In this document: in pieces, positions 23,341 through 31,371 of the stretch
Position numbering within the stretch: the stretch's first letter is position 1
Layout: the number at the start of each line of letters is the position of its first letter
DNA from: an uncultured Collinsella sp.
GTDB lineage: Bacteria; Actinomycetota; Coriobacteriia; Coriobacteriales; Coriobacteriaceae
DNA: 41,300 nucleotides
NCBI GenBank assembly: GCA_900548255.1
Contig: URKH01000008.1
Location: 1-41,300 of the forward strand
Direction: 5' to 3'
Position numbers and translations under genes: made by a program
Notes under the pieces: model-generated
Database searches by the model: none
What the model saw: the letters and a program-made list of their open reading frames with translations, nothing else
Told to the model about the DNA's origin: nothing

Positions 23341-24846
23341 GGTGGCGCGCGCAGACGTGGTGTAAGAGCGTCCCGAGGTCCGTCGCTGCAAGTCCCGATG
23401 TTACTCCTTCTTGAGACCGCGCCTCTCGACTATCTCGTCCACTATCTCCCTGCCGCGCCGCCCGAGCGCGCGGCGCCTCCCCTCTGTCGGGGCCGGCCTG
23501 TCCGCGGGCTCGGCGAAGCCCTCGGCGGCCGAGGCCTCGGAGAACACGCGCTGCTGGGACCACTGTCCCTCGGTCTCCATGAGGCTCGCGCACGTCAGGC
23601 GCAGCATCGACTCCCTCGAGGGGAAGGACTGCACGACCCTGTAGCGGCGCTTGATCTCGCGGTTGGCGCGCTCCTGGACGTTGTTGGTGCGGAGCTTGGC
23701 CCAGTGCGCCCTGGGGAAGGCCGTGAACGCCAGCGCGGAGTCCTCGGCCTGCTCGAAGACCTCGCCGGCCCTGGCGGACACCGACGCCACCCAGGGCGCC
23801 GCCTCGGCCCACACGCAGCGCGCGAGGTCGGGGTCGTCCTGGTAGACCGCGGCGTGCACGAGGTCCCTGACGGCCGCCTTGGAGTCCTCGGGCCTGCCCG
23901 AGCAGGCGCTCTGGAGGTTGCGCTGCAGGTGCGTCACGCAGCGCTGCCAGGCGCAGCCCTGGAACAGGCGCGAGACGGCGGCCACGAGCCCGGCGTGGCT
24001 GTCGGAGACCACGAGGCGAACGCCGGCCAGCCCGCGCTCGCGCAGCCCGCCGAGGAATGCCGCCCAGGAGTCCTCGCTCTCGGTGTCGACCACGTCGCAG
24101 CCCAGGAAGTGCTTGCGCCCGTCGGCGCCCAGCCCGATCGCGGTCACGACGCCCTGCGAGACGACCGACGAGCCGACCCTGCAGCTCATGTAGGTGGCGT
24201 CGAGCCACAGGTAGCAGCACGGCGTGCCCGACAGGTCGCGGCGGCGGAACTCCGCCACCTCGGCGTCGAGGTCGGAGCAGAGGCTCGAGACCTCCGAGCT
24301 CGACAGCGAGGATATGCCCAGCTTGGACGCCACGCGCTCGACCTTGCGGGTGGACACGCCGCATACGTACATCTCCTGCACGATGGCGGCCACCGAGGTG
24401 TCGACGCGCGACCATCGCGCGAGCATGCCCTCGGGGTAGTAGGTGCCGTGCCTGAGCTTGGGTATCTCGAGCTCCACGTCGCCCACGGCGGTCTTGAGCG
24501 ACCTGGGGCGGTAGCCGTTGCGGCTGTTCTCCCTGCCGTCGCTGCGCTCGTTGCGGCTCGCGCCGCACATCTGCTGGGCCTCGGAGTCCATCAGCGCGTT
24601 CATCACGCTGCCCAGCACCCTGCACGCGAACTCGCGCGCGTCGCCGCACTCCTGCCAAAGCCTCGCCGCCTCGAGGGCCTCGTCGCGGCCGAGGCGCAGT
24701 ACACTCTCTTCTTGGGGCATCGCCTTTCCTTCCATTCGTCACCTTCATTACTCCAACGACGAATTCTAGGCGGTGTCCCCTCCCTTTCAAGAAAGGGCGG
24801 AGGCGGGGCATTCCCCGCCTCTTACACCACATCTCTGCGCGCTACC
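23341..24846 (-). mobile_element. IS256-family insertion sequence with intact ends
   Basis: A 1506-bp element with 28-bp terminal inverted repeats at 23341-23368 and 24819-24846 (24 of 28 match, the inner 12 perfectly). It is flanked by the direct repeat CGGCTCCA at 23333-23340 and 24847-24854, the 8-bp target duplication expected for IS256. One full-length transposase gene lies on the minus strand. The undecayed ends and frame suggest a recent insertion. Confidence 0.93.
23401..24735 (-). CDS. IS256-family transposase (mutator type)
   Basis: A 444-residue DDE transposase. The catalytic acids are in LWLDATYMSC (first Asp), VVSDSHAGL (second Asp) and NNVQERANREIKRR (Glu), the wording typical of the IS256/MULE group, and the WLDATY and THLQRNLQ regions lie in the usual order. 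The start may be ATG 24735 or ATG 24720, both with purine-rich sites. No frameshift or stop is seen, so it is probably active. It fills most of the insertion sequence described separately, lying between the OatA-like gene and the NRAMP gene. Confidence 0.95.
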   Translation of the reverse strand: MEGKAMPQEESVLRLGRDEALEAARLWQECGDAREFACRVLGSVMNALMDSEAQQMCGASRNERSDGRENSRNGYRPRSLKTAVGDVELEIPKLRHGTYYPEGMLARWSRVDTSVAAIVQEMYVCGVSTRKVERVASKLGISSLSSSEVSSLCSDLDAEVAEFRRRDLSGTPCCYLWLDATYMSCRVGSSVVSQGVVTAIGLGADGRKHFLGCDVVDTESEDSWAAFLGGLRERGLAGVRLVVSDSHAGLVAAVSRLFQGCAWQRCVTHLQRNLQSACSGRPEDSKAAVRDLVHAAVYQDDPDLARCVWAEAAPWVASVSARAGEVFEQAEDSALAFTAFPRAHWAKLRTNNVQERANREIKRRYRVVQSFPSRESMLRLTCASLMETEGQWSQQRVFSEASAAEGFAEPADRPAPTEGRRRALGRRGREIVDEIVERRGLKKE

Positions 24847-24861
24847 CGGCTCCAAGAGGTC

Positions 24862-25091
24862 GTGGACAAAAAGGGGCAAATATGAGTACTGTTGCCATTT
24901 TAGTAGCAGGCAAAACCACCCAAAATGGCGCTCATGCGGTAGCGCGCGACCCTTTCAGTTGACCAGAATAGCCGGCTTAGGACTTGGAGACCCGCTTTTA
25001 ATGAACAGATTCTTAGCTATGTTCATTATTTTCTTGGTCGTAAATGCTATCGGCCAGGCAACAGTACTCATATTTGGCATTTTTTGTCCAC
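24862..25091. mobile_element. 230-bp MITE-like element with 35-bp terminal inverted repeats
   Basis: Ends at 24862-24896 and 25057-25091 are inverted copies with 32 of 35 matching. Inside are two more stems, GCCATTTT/AAAATGGC (24894-24901 with 24922-24929) and AATGAACA/TGTTCATT (25000-25007 with 25020-25027). No frame with a ribosome binding site exists. Both ends begin GTGGAC. It starts 8 nt right of the IS256 target duplication. It could be a non-autonomous transposon or a structured RNA; I see no obvious flanking duplication. Confidence 0.7.
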
Positions 25092-25120
25092 TCGCATATT
25101 ACTAACCCCCTATAACAGGC

Positions 25121-25156
25121 AAAATACAGGCCGCAACCCATGGCAGCGGCCTGTTT
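25121..25156 (-). terminator. terminator after the NRAMP gene
   Basis: ACAGGCCGC and GCGGCCTGT (25126-25134 with 25146-25154) form a 9-bp stem with an 11-nt loop. On the minus strand it is followed by ATTTTGCC. It lies 18 nt past the NRAMP stop. Confidence 0.7.
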
Positions 25157-25173
25157 GGAGTCCAAAAGAGACG

Positions 25174-26436
25174 CTAAGCGCTGTAGCCCATCGCCTGCAG
25201 GACAAACATGACGACCGTCAGCACCGTAATCACGGCGATAGTCGCCCACGTGAGCACGTTCCACACGCGACCGTTGCGGTTGGCACCCATAATGTGACGG
25301 TCGGCGGCGATAACCACCTGGAACACCAGAACCACGGGCAGTAGCACGCCATTGATGACCTGCGAGGTCATCATAATCTGGAACAGATCGACGCCGGGCA
25401 TAAGCACCAGCACGGCAGAGATACCGATGATGGCCGTAATGATGCCGCGATAGACCGGGGCCTCGTCCCAGCTGCGGTCGGCACCGCGCTCCCAGCCAAA
25501 TGCCTCGCAGATGGCACTCGACGTAACGCCCGGCAGCACGCAGGCAGCCAAAAAGCTCGCTGCGACCAGGCCCGAGGCAAACAACACCGTGGACCACTGG
25601 CCCGCGATGGGCTCCAGCGCGCGGGCGGCATCGGCGGCATCGCTAATCTGAATACCCGCCGGGAACAGCACCGTACCGGTCGTGATGATAATGAAGCCCG
25701 CAATGATATCAGCAGCAATCGAACCGCTCACGGTATCAATACGCTGCAGCACGATGTCGTCCTCGCCCGCATTCTTATCGACCACGTTGTTCTGAGCCAA
25801 GAAGATCATCCACGGTGCGATGGTGGTACCGATCGTTGCGACCACGAGCGACACGTAGCTGGGGTCGTTTTGAATATTGGGGACGACCAAGTCGACCGCG
25901 ACCTCGCCCCAGTTGGGGCCGGCCATAAACGCGGCGACGATGTAGGTCACGAACACGCAGCTTACCAGCAGCAAAATCTTCTCGATGCGCTGGAAACTGC
26001 CCGACATGGTAAGCATCCACACCAGCAGCGCCACGAGCGGCACCGAAATGCTCGCCGGCACGCCAAACAGGGCAAGTCCGCTCGCGATACCCGCAAACTC
26101 CGAAATGGTCACGGCCGTGTTGGCGATCAACAGCGCCGCCATGGCCAGCACGCTCTTGCGCACGCCAAAGCGCTCGCGAATGAGCGACGCCAGGCCCTTA
26201 CCCGTGACGCATCCGCAGCGCGCCGCGGTCTCCTGCGTCACGATGAGCAGCACGGTCATGACGGGAAGCATCCAGAGCATCTTGTAACCATAGCTGGCGC
26301 CCGCGCTGGAATACGTGGCGATGCCGCCGGCGTCATTGCCCGAAAGCGCCGCCAACAGACCGGGGCCCATGGCGCCAAAGATGGCCGCAATGGTCAGCTT
26401 TTGCTTGGTGCTCGCCTTTTGCTTCGTGTTTTGCAC
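25174..26436 (-). CDS. NRAMP-family divalent metal transporter, Mg2+-type (NRMT-like)
   Basis: A 420-residue inner-membrane protein of the NRAMP/SLC11 fold with about 11 helices. In helix 1 the usual DPGN reads DAGG (from Asp35), and in helix 6 the usual MPH reads APW (207-209), so the metal-binding Asn and Met of Mn/Fe transporters are missing. Loss of the Met is a described mark of the Mg2+-transporting branch (an Eggerthella lenta member has been studied), so Mg2+ is the likely substrate, perhaps with Mn2+. GTG 26436 is the likely start, with AGGTGG overlapping the upstream stop; in-frame codons further out lie inside the upstream gene. It follows the PRC/MgtE_N/CBS gene by 8 nt. Confidence 0.85.
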   Translation of the reverse strand: MQNTKQKASTKQKLTIAAIFGAMGPGLLAALSGNDAGGIATYSSAGASYGYKMLWMLPVMTVLLIVTQETAARCGCVTGKGLASLIRERFGVRKSVLAMAALLIANTAVTISEFAGIASGLALFGVPASISVPLVALLVWMLTMSGSFQRIEKILLLVSCVFVTYIVAAFMAGPNWGEVAVDLVVPNIQNDPSYVSLVVATIGTTIAPWMIFLAQNNVVDKNAGEDDIVLQRIDTVSGSIAADIIAGFIIITTGTVLFPAGIQISDAADAARALEPIAGQWSTVLFASGLVAASFLAACVLPGVTSSAICEAFGWERGADRSWDEAPVYRGIITAIIGISAVLVLMPGVDLFQIMMTSQVINGVLLPVVLVFQVVIAADRHIMGANRNGRVWNVLTWATIAVITVLTVVMFVLQAMGYSA

Positions 26437-26444
26437 GCGACCAC

Positions 26445-28289
26445 CTAACCCATGACTGACATGGTGAGCAGCACCGCGGCGATGCAGTACGCCACACACG
26501 AAATCATGACGGCGATGACGTTCATGGCGGTACCCGATGTGTTAAGGTCGTGCTCATCGCGCCAGAACAGCACTATCAGGTAAATCACGGCGCTCATGTT
26601 GCCCACCAGGCAGATGATGGCGGCCATGTTAAAGCAGCCGGTAAAGAGCTGCTCCTCAAACATGGGCGCGCCGGGGAACGCGGCGGTGCGCACCAGCTGC
26701 GCGCACAGGTAAGTAACAAGCGAAAGGATCAGGCCCATACCCGTGCTCTGGAAGAAGAATCCCAGGTACGGTTTGGGCTCGTCGTCGTGACCGTCGTACT
26801 CGAGGAAGTAGTTCTTGACGAACGACACCATGCGCGAGGCAGCCAGCAGCACGAGCGGCATGGCGCACATGGGGAACACCACCAGATGCGCGGAACCCAG
26901 CGCCGTCCCCAGCACCGTCGCCATAATGCACGAGGCGATGCCCCACACGACGACCCAGTACTGACGATGCACGAACCAGCTGAGCACGTTCGTCGAGTCG
27001 TCCGACGCGCTATCGCCCGAGCCGACACCGGCGATCTGCAGGTCCTCCTGATGCTCCTCGGCGATAACGTCCATGGCGTCGTCGAAGGTCACGATACCCA
27101 GGATATGACGGTTCTCGTCGCAGACAGGGATTGCAACCAGGTCGTACTTGGTCATCTCGTCCGTCACGTCTTCCTGGTCCTCGTCGGGCGACACGTAGAC
27201 CAGATCGCGATAGGCGAGCTGGCCCAGCGTGGCGTCGCGGTCGGCCACGATCAGCGTGCGCAGCGAAAGCACGCCCGTCAGCATGCCGCTCGGATCCTCG
27301 GTATAGACGTAATAGACGCTCTCAAAGTCCTCGTCGAGTTTGCGAATCGCCTCGATGGCATCGCCGACCGTCGCCGTGGCGGGCAGCGAGACAAACTCCG
27401 AGGTCATGATGCGGCCGGCGGTGTTGTCCTCGTAGCCCAGCAGATTACGAATCGCCTTCTCCTCCTTGACGCCCATCAGGCGCAGGAGCTTCTCGGCCTT
27501 CTCATAATCGAGCTCGTCGATCAGGTCGGCAGCGTCGTCCGGGTCCATCATGGCCAGCATCGACGATGCGTCGGTATCGGACAGGCCCTCGAGCATCTCG
27601 GTCATGAGTTCGTCGTCATCGAACTCCGAGATGGCCTCGGCGGCCTGTGCCGTATCGAGCTGGGCGAACACCTGCGCGCGCAGGCGCGGATCGAGCTGCT
27701 CGATGATGTCAGCAATGTCGGCAGGATGCAGCTCGCCAAGCGTCTTGTGCGACACCGAGAGCTGGATGTTCTTAGTCGAGCGATCGAGCAGGTCCATATA
27801 AGACCAGGCGATAATGTCCTCGCTGAGCGGCTTGCCCAGGTGCTTCATAAAGCCCTCGACGACGTGCTCGAGCGCGGGGCTGATTGCACGCAGCAGGCCG
27901 CGGACGCCGACCTCGGCACCCAGCAGGCGCAGCTGATTTTCGCCCGACATGGAGAACTTGATGTCGTTGACGCGCACGACCTTCATGCCCTGCGTGTCGA
28001 CAATCTGTTTGTTGAGCACGTCGCGCGCGAGCAAGAGTTCAGTCGGCTGCAGGTACGAAAAACGGATTTCGGTGGCCGACGTCTTAAGGTGCACGCCCGT
28101 CTCGTCGATACGGTCGACCCATTTGCGCCAGCTGATCATAAACGGCGTCTTGCCGGGACCACGGAACGCGAGGGACGTCACGTGCGGAAAAACTTCGCCG
28201 GTTGCAATGCCAAAATCGTTCACAACGCCGAGTTTTTCGCCATCGACGTCCAAGACCGGCAATTTGAGCATCTCACTCAGATAATTCAA
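26445..28289 (-). CDS. PRC-barrel/MgtE_N/CBS membrane protein, probable Mg2+ sensor-transporter
   Basis: A 614-residue protein with an unusual domain order. Residues 7-150 look like PRC-barrel units (LKLPVLDVDGEKLGVV and a second from about 95), 180-290 match the helical MgtE N-terminal domain (LGELHPADIADIIEQLDP), and 295-415 hold two CBS domains, which in MgtE sense cytosolic Mg2+. From about 433 there are five or so membrane helices, but they lack the conserved permeation wording of MgtE that I know, so this may be a regulatory subunit or a divergent channel. TTG 28289 with GGAG five nt upstream is the likely start; ATG 28271 is the alternative. The NRAMP gene follows 8 nt downstream, pointing to a joint Mg2+ system. 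Confidence 0.82.
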   Translation of the reverse strand: MNYLSEMLKLPVLDVDGEKLGVVNDFGIATGEVFPHVTSLAFRGPGKTPFMISWRKWVDRIDETGVHLKTSATEIRFSYLQPTELLLARDVLNKQIVDTQGMKVVRVNDIKFSMSGENQLRLLGAEVGVRGLLRAISPALEHVVEGFMKHLGKPLSEDIIAWSYMDLLDRSTKNIQLSVSHKTLGELHPADIADIIEQLDPRLRAQVFAQLDTAQAAEAISEFDDDELMTEMLEGLSDTDASSMLAMMDPDDAADLIDELDYEKAEKLLRLMGVKEEKAIRNLLGYEDNTAGRIMTSEFVSLPATATVGDAIEAIRKLDEDFESVYYVYTEDPSGMLTGVLSLRTLIVADRDATLGQLAYRDLVYVSPDEDQEDVTDEMTKYDLVAIPVCDENRHILGIVTFDDAMDVIAEEHQEDLQIAGVGSGDSASDDSTNVLSWFVHRQYWVVVWGIASCIMATVLGTALGSAHLVVFPMCAMPLVLLAASRMVSFVKNYFLEYDGHDDEPKPYLGFFFQSTGMGLILSLVTYLCAQLVRTAAFPGAPMFEEQLFTGCFNMAAIICLVGNMSAVIYLIVLFWRDEHDLNTSGTAMNVIAVMISCVAYCIAAVLLTMSVMG

Positions 28290-28585
28290 TGGTGCTCCCC
28301 ATCATTATTCCTGCGGACCGCGTGACCATGCCGGCACGCAATCCGTGGACTTTTAGACATGTATACGCATGCGCGGGCGGCACGCCGCTCGGCGCTCACA
28401 CCCCGTGCACGCGCAGAAAGCACCTGCATGGGGTCATCGACTGTATGGTCGAGGTTTGGATTTCACCTGTAACCTTTCTCTTGACCCTCATTAACCGCAG
28501 TAACTATAGCATCAGCATCGCGCTGCGGCACCGAATTTATGCGCTGCACATTGCAGGCATACCAAACACTGACGTATCCGTGACA
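28290..28585. other. upstream region of the Mg2+ transport operon
   Basis: A 322-nt gap (to 28611) with no gene. On the minus strand TATAGT (28503-28508) is a possible -10, without a good -35, which would give a leader of roughly 200 nt. Within the leader, paired pieces such as GGTTTGGA/TCCAAACC can be found, but I do not recognise the M-box Mg2+ riboswitch or any other known element. On the plus strand TTGACC and CTATAG (28480s-28500s) have promoter spacing but no gene follows. Confidence 0.4.
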
Positions 28586-28614
28586 TAGTCATTGGGGACG
28601 TTCTTACATGACTA
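28586..28614. repeat. dispersed palindrome GGGGACGTTCTT type at a stop codon
   Basis: TAGTCAT (28586-28592) and ATGACTA (28608-28614) pair perfectly around TGGGGACGTTCTTAC. The last three bases, CTA, are the stop codon (TAG) of the minus-strand gene ending at 28612. Same family as the units at 37193-37217 and 40861-40886. Confidence 0.8.
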
Positions 28615-30018
28615 GTCCGTGGTGTCGTCGTCCTCGGGAAGTTGGGGGAACACAGCGTTTTTGGGCATGGAAACCTTGGTGAGCGAGGTGAGCTTTTTGC
28701 TCAATGCCGTGTCCGTCTTGACCAGGTCGCTGAGCGTCACGATCTTGTAGCCGTCGGCGACAAGGCCATCGATAATCTGCGGCAGCGCCTCGAGCGTCTG
28801 CTCGGCGCACTCATCGCTATCGGTGAGCAGCACAATATTGCCCGGCGTCACCGAGTCGAGCACGGTCGATACTTGCTCGTCAGCGCCGTTGAGCAGCCAG
28901 TCGCCCGAATCGATATTCCACGAAACCACGGCGGACACCAGGTCCATCGAATCGATCCAGTTTTGCTCGTCAAACGCGGCGTAGGGGGCACGCAGCAACA
29001 TCGTCTCGACGCCGGTCGCCGACTTAATCGCCTCGGTGCCCTTCGTGATCTGCTTGCGCACCGTCTCGCGATCCTCGCCCTTGAGCGAATCATCGCTGTA
29101 GCTGTTGGAGCCGATCTCGCACCCGGCATCGACAATCGCTTTGGCAGTAGCGGGCGAGGCTTCCGCGGCATCGCCCGAAAGGAAGAACGTCGCCGTGACG
29201 CCCTTTTCCTTGAGCACCTGCAAGATCTGCTTGGTCGCACTACTCGGACCCTCGTCAAATGTCAGGGCCACGTACTTTTCGTTGCCCTTGGGCGCTACGC
29301 TTGCGCACTCGACTACGCAGTCGGTGGCGGGCACGACCTCGCCGCGGTCCTGCGTCTTGCCCGACTGCTCGCCGACCCATACCTCGGAGCGGCCCTGAAC
29401 ACCCCAGGCTTTGACATACTCAATGGCACCCGTGCCCTCGACCTTAAGCTTTGGCTCGATAACCGTTGCCTGGACCTCGTGCTTCTCGTACGTGTCGCGG
29501 CCGTCTTTGACCGTCACCTTCTCGCCGCCCGTAAGCTCGTGGCTTTTCCACTTGCTCTGCTTCACGCGCTTGCCGTCCACCTTTACCGACAGCTTTTCGC
29601 CGCCATGGCGGGTAAGCACGCTATCGTCGACGGCCAGCAAATCGCCGGCGTCGAAGGTATCAGTCAGTTCCTGATCGTCGATGAGATTTTGCAACGTAGA
29701 GCCAACGCGCACCGCGGTCTGCTGACCGTTGAGGACGACATCCACGCTGCGGTTAACGTAGCCCACGACGGCAGCGATAAACAGTACGAGCGCGCAGCCC
29801 ACGGCGATGAGCGCGTAGGGCAGGCGAGACGGGCGACGGGGCGTGCGGTTGTTGCCGATGCGGGCGCTGCGGTCGCTAAACCCGCGGCTATGGTTGAGAT
29901 ACATCGCGCCGGGCTTACGGCGGCGCTTGCGCTGACCGCCGGGCAGCTGCCCCAGGTCGCGGCGCGCCGTCGGGCGCGCACCCGAGTGCCCGTGTGAATA
30001 GGATCCGTTTTGGCGCAT
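28612..30018 (-). CDS. membrane-anchored NodB-type polysaccharide deacetylase homologue, degenerate site
   Basis: A 468-residue protein with a basic cytoplasmic tail, one membrane helix (about 67-89), a domain resembling the DUF348/G5 type (about 92-190) and a C-terminal NodB fold (about 248-435). Normal members remove acetyl groups from cell-wall sugars using a metal held by Asp and two His. Motif 1 is TFDEGP (253-258), but motif 2 reads GSNSYSDD (303-310) where GNHTYSH is usual, so both His are gone, and the late LLHD reads LLTD (397-400). RAPY (343-346) is kept. It is therefore probably not a standard deacetylase; a binding or scaffold role is possible. GGAGG precedes the ATG. Its stop is within a palindrome. 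Confidence 0.82.
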   Translation of the reverse strand: MRQNGSYSHGHSGARPTARRDLGQLPGGQRKRRRKPGAMYLNHSRGFSDRSARIGNNRTPRRPSRLPYALIAVGCALVLFIAAVVGYVNRSVDVVLNGQQTAVRVGSTLQNLIDDQELTDTFDAGDLLAVDDSVLTRHGGEKLSVKVDGKRVKQSKWKSHELTGGEKVTVKDGRDTYEKHEVQATVIEPKLKVEGTGAIEYVKAWGVQGRSEVWVGEQSGKTQDRGEVVPATDCVVECASVAPKGNEKYVALTFDEGPSSATKQILQVLKEKGVTATFFLSGDAAEASPATAKAIVDAGCEIGSNSYSDDSLKGEDRETVRKQITKGTEAIKSATGVETMLLRAPYAAFDEQNWIDSMDLVSAVVSWNIDSGDWLLNGADEQVSTVLDSVTPGNIVLLTDSDECAEQTLEALPQIIDGLVADGYKIVTLSDLVKTDTALSKKLTSLTKVSMPKNAVFPQLPEDDDTTD

Positions 30019-30039
30019 GTGCCCTCCCCCATAAACACA

Positions 30040-30069
30040 GCAAGCCGGAGCAACAGGTCTCCGGCTTGC
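30040..30069 (-). terminator. hairpin after the PRC-barrel gene
   Basis: GCAAGCCGGAG (30040-30050) pairs perfectly with CTCCGGCTTGC (30059-30069) around 8 nt. On the minus strand TGTGTTTAT follows, a weak U tract. It lies between the PRC gene and the NodB-type gene and should end or thin out the upstream transcript. Confidence 0.65.
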
Positions 30070-30090
30070 CTCCCATCATGTGGTACGTCG

Positions 30091-30846
30091 CTATTTACTA
30101 GCTTTTGACGAGCCCCCGCTCGCCTTTTGATATTCGTCCTTAAAGGCCTTGAACATACCGCGCGTCTTGCCGAGCTGCTTGCCCAGTGCACGACTGCCCT
30201 TGTCCACGGCGACCGATCCCTTGTCATCGAGCACCTTGGCGCCCTTCTTGACCTTATCGCCTACCACGACACTGGCCTCGGCAGCCTTGGCGGCCGCGCC
30301 GCCCGAATACCCGAGCGCCTTGACCTCGTCCGAGACAATCATCGCGCCGTTCTCGTAGCCGCGCAGCATCGTCGGCGGCACCTGCGTGTCGCCCACCAAC
30401 ACGCTCGAAGCGGCACCGGCGGTCACGTAGAACATCTGCACAATACCCGAGCGCGGCTTGAACTCAACGTCCGAGCAGTAGCCCACGACATCGCCCGATT
30501 CCGTGCGCACGTCCATGCCGACCCAGATGATGCAATCGTCCAGGTTGATATCGAGGCGCTTGGCCGCGGCGGCATCGTAGGTGCCCTTGACGTCGTCGAC
30601 CGCGACAGCACCCTCATAGACGCCGATGGCATCGAGCGCCACAAAGCGGTCGGGACGCTCGATCATACCCGCGATATCGGACTGGCGGACCATAAAGCCC
30701 ACCACGCGCGTGCCGCCCGGGGTAAAGACGGGAAAGTGAATCTTGCCGAGCTTTTTAGGGCTGCGCGGCGTGCCGTCCTTTTTGGTGCGCTTGTCTTCGG
30801 CAGGTTTGCGATAAACCTTGACGCCGACAAAATCCCCTGCGCGCAT
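30091..30846 (-). CDS. PRC-barrel domain protein
   Basis: A 251-residue soluble protein. The N-terminal half contains PRC-barrel type strands (MRAGDFVGVKVYR; then LGKIHFPVFTPGGTRVVGFMV) and a second barrel unit around DCIIWVGMDVRTESGDVVGYCSDVEF (split by a turn). The C-terminal third is Lys/Ala-rich and probably extended. PRC barrels occur in RNA-processing, photosynthetic and envelope proteins and do not define a function. The ATG shares its A with the stop codon of the upstream YtxH-type gene (TAATG), so the two are co-translated. The membrane protein next to the NRAMP gene also begins with PRC-like units, a possible family link within the window. Confidence 0.78.
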   Translation of the reverse strand: MRAGDFVGVKVYRKPAEDKRTKKDGTPRSPKKLGKIHFPVFTPGGTRVVGFMVRQSDIAGMIERPDRFVALDAIGVYEGAVAVDDVKGTYDAAAAKRLDINLDDCIIWVGMDVRTESGDVVGYCSDVEFKPRSGIVQMFYVTAGAASSVLVGDTQVPPTMLRGYENGAMIVSDEVKALGYSGGAAAKAAEASVVVGDKVKKGAKVLDDKGSVAVDKGSRALGKQLGKTRGMFKAFKDEYQKASGGSSKASK

Positions 30847-31235
30847 TATGCCTCGGTCGAGGGCTCCGTGGCCTCGGTGTCGGCCTCAGCGACGTTCTCG
30901 ACCACGACGTCAGCAGCGGGCGTCACGTTGCCGCCCGAGATGGCGTCGTTGAGCTGCTCGCGAAGCTGGTCCATGCGCTCGCGGGCCAGGTCGACCTTGG
31001 CGCGCAGGTCATCGGTCTTGGCGTCGACCATCGGACCAAAGTCGTTGACCGCGGCACGAGCCTCCTCGGCACTGTGCTCGTAGGTGTCACGCATGTTGTC
31101 CCAGGCATCGTTGGCGATATCGGCGGCCATGGCGCGGGTCTCGGCACCCGAGCGCGGGGCCAGAGCAACGCCGATGATAGCGCCGGCGGCAGCACCAAAG
31201 AGCGCACCGGAGACAAAGCTGAAAGTCTTTCCCAT
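30846..31235 (-). CDS. YtxH-domain protein
   Basis: A 129-residue small protein with an N-terminal membrane helix (GKTFSFVSGALFGAAAGAIIGVALAP) followed by a charged helical region likely to form a coiled coil, and an acidic Glu/Thr/Ala tail. This is the YtxH layout, found in general-stress or envelope-associated proteins of Gram-positive bacteria; its role is unknown. ATG 31235 is preferred, with GAGAGGA six nt upstream; ATG 31241 is possible. Its stop overlaps the start of the PRC-barrel gene by one base. Confidence 0.82.
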   Translation of the reverse strand: MGKTFSFVSGALFGAAAGAIIGVALAPRSGAETRAMAADIANDAWDNMRDTYEHSAEEARAAVNDFGPMVDAKTDDLRAKVDLARERMDQLREQLNDAISGGNVTPAADVVVENVAEADTEATEPSTEA

Positions 31236-31371
31236 GATCATTCCTCTCCTGCGGGCACCTCGATGCCCACCGTTTGAATGCTGTCCATTATACCCGCAGC
31301 GCAACACTTGCCGTCACGCTCATCTGCGTACGGTAAAGGCGCAGGTACATGATGGTGATAAGCGAGTGAGC

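Noticed and set aside
23318..24832. 504-codon frame on the minus strand overlapping the transposase gene
   Set aside because: Arg/Gly/Ala-rich with no motif; the other frame on the same strand has the full DDE transposase.
28290..28585. Possible Mg2+ riboswitch (M-box) ahead of the Mg2+ transport operon
   Set aside because: The leader would have the right length, but I could not find the conserved M-box blocks or the expected three-stem layout. Left as an unexplained leader.
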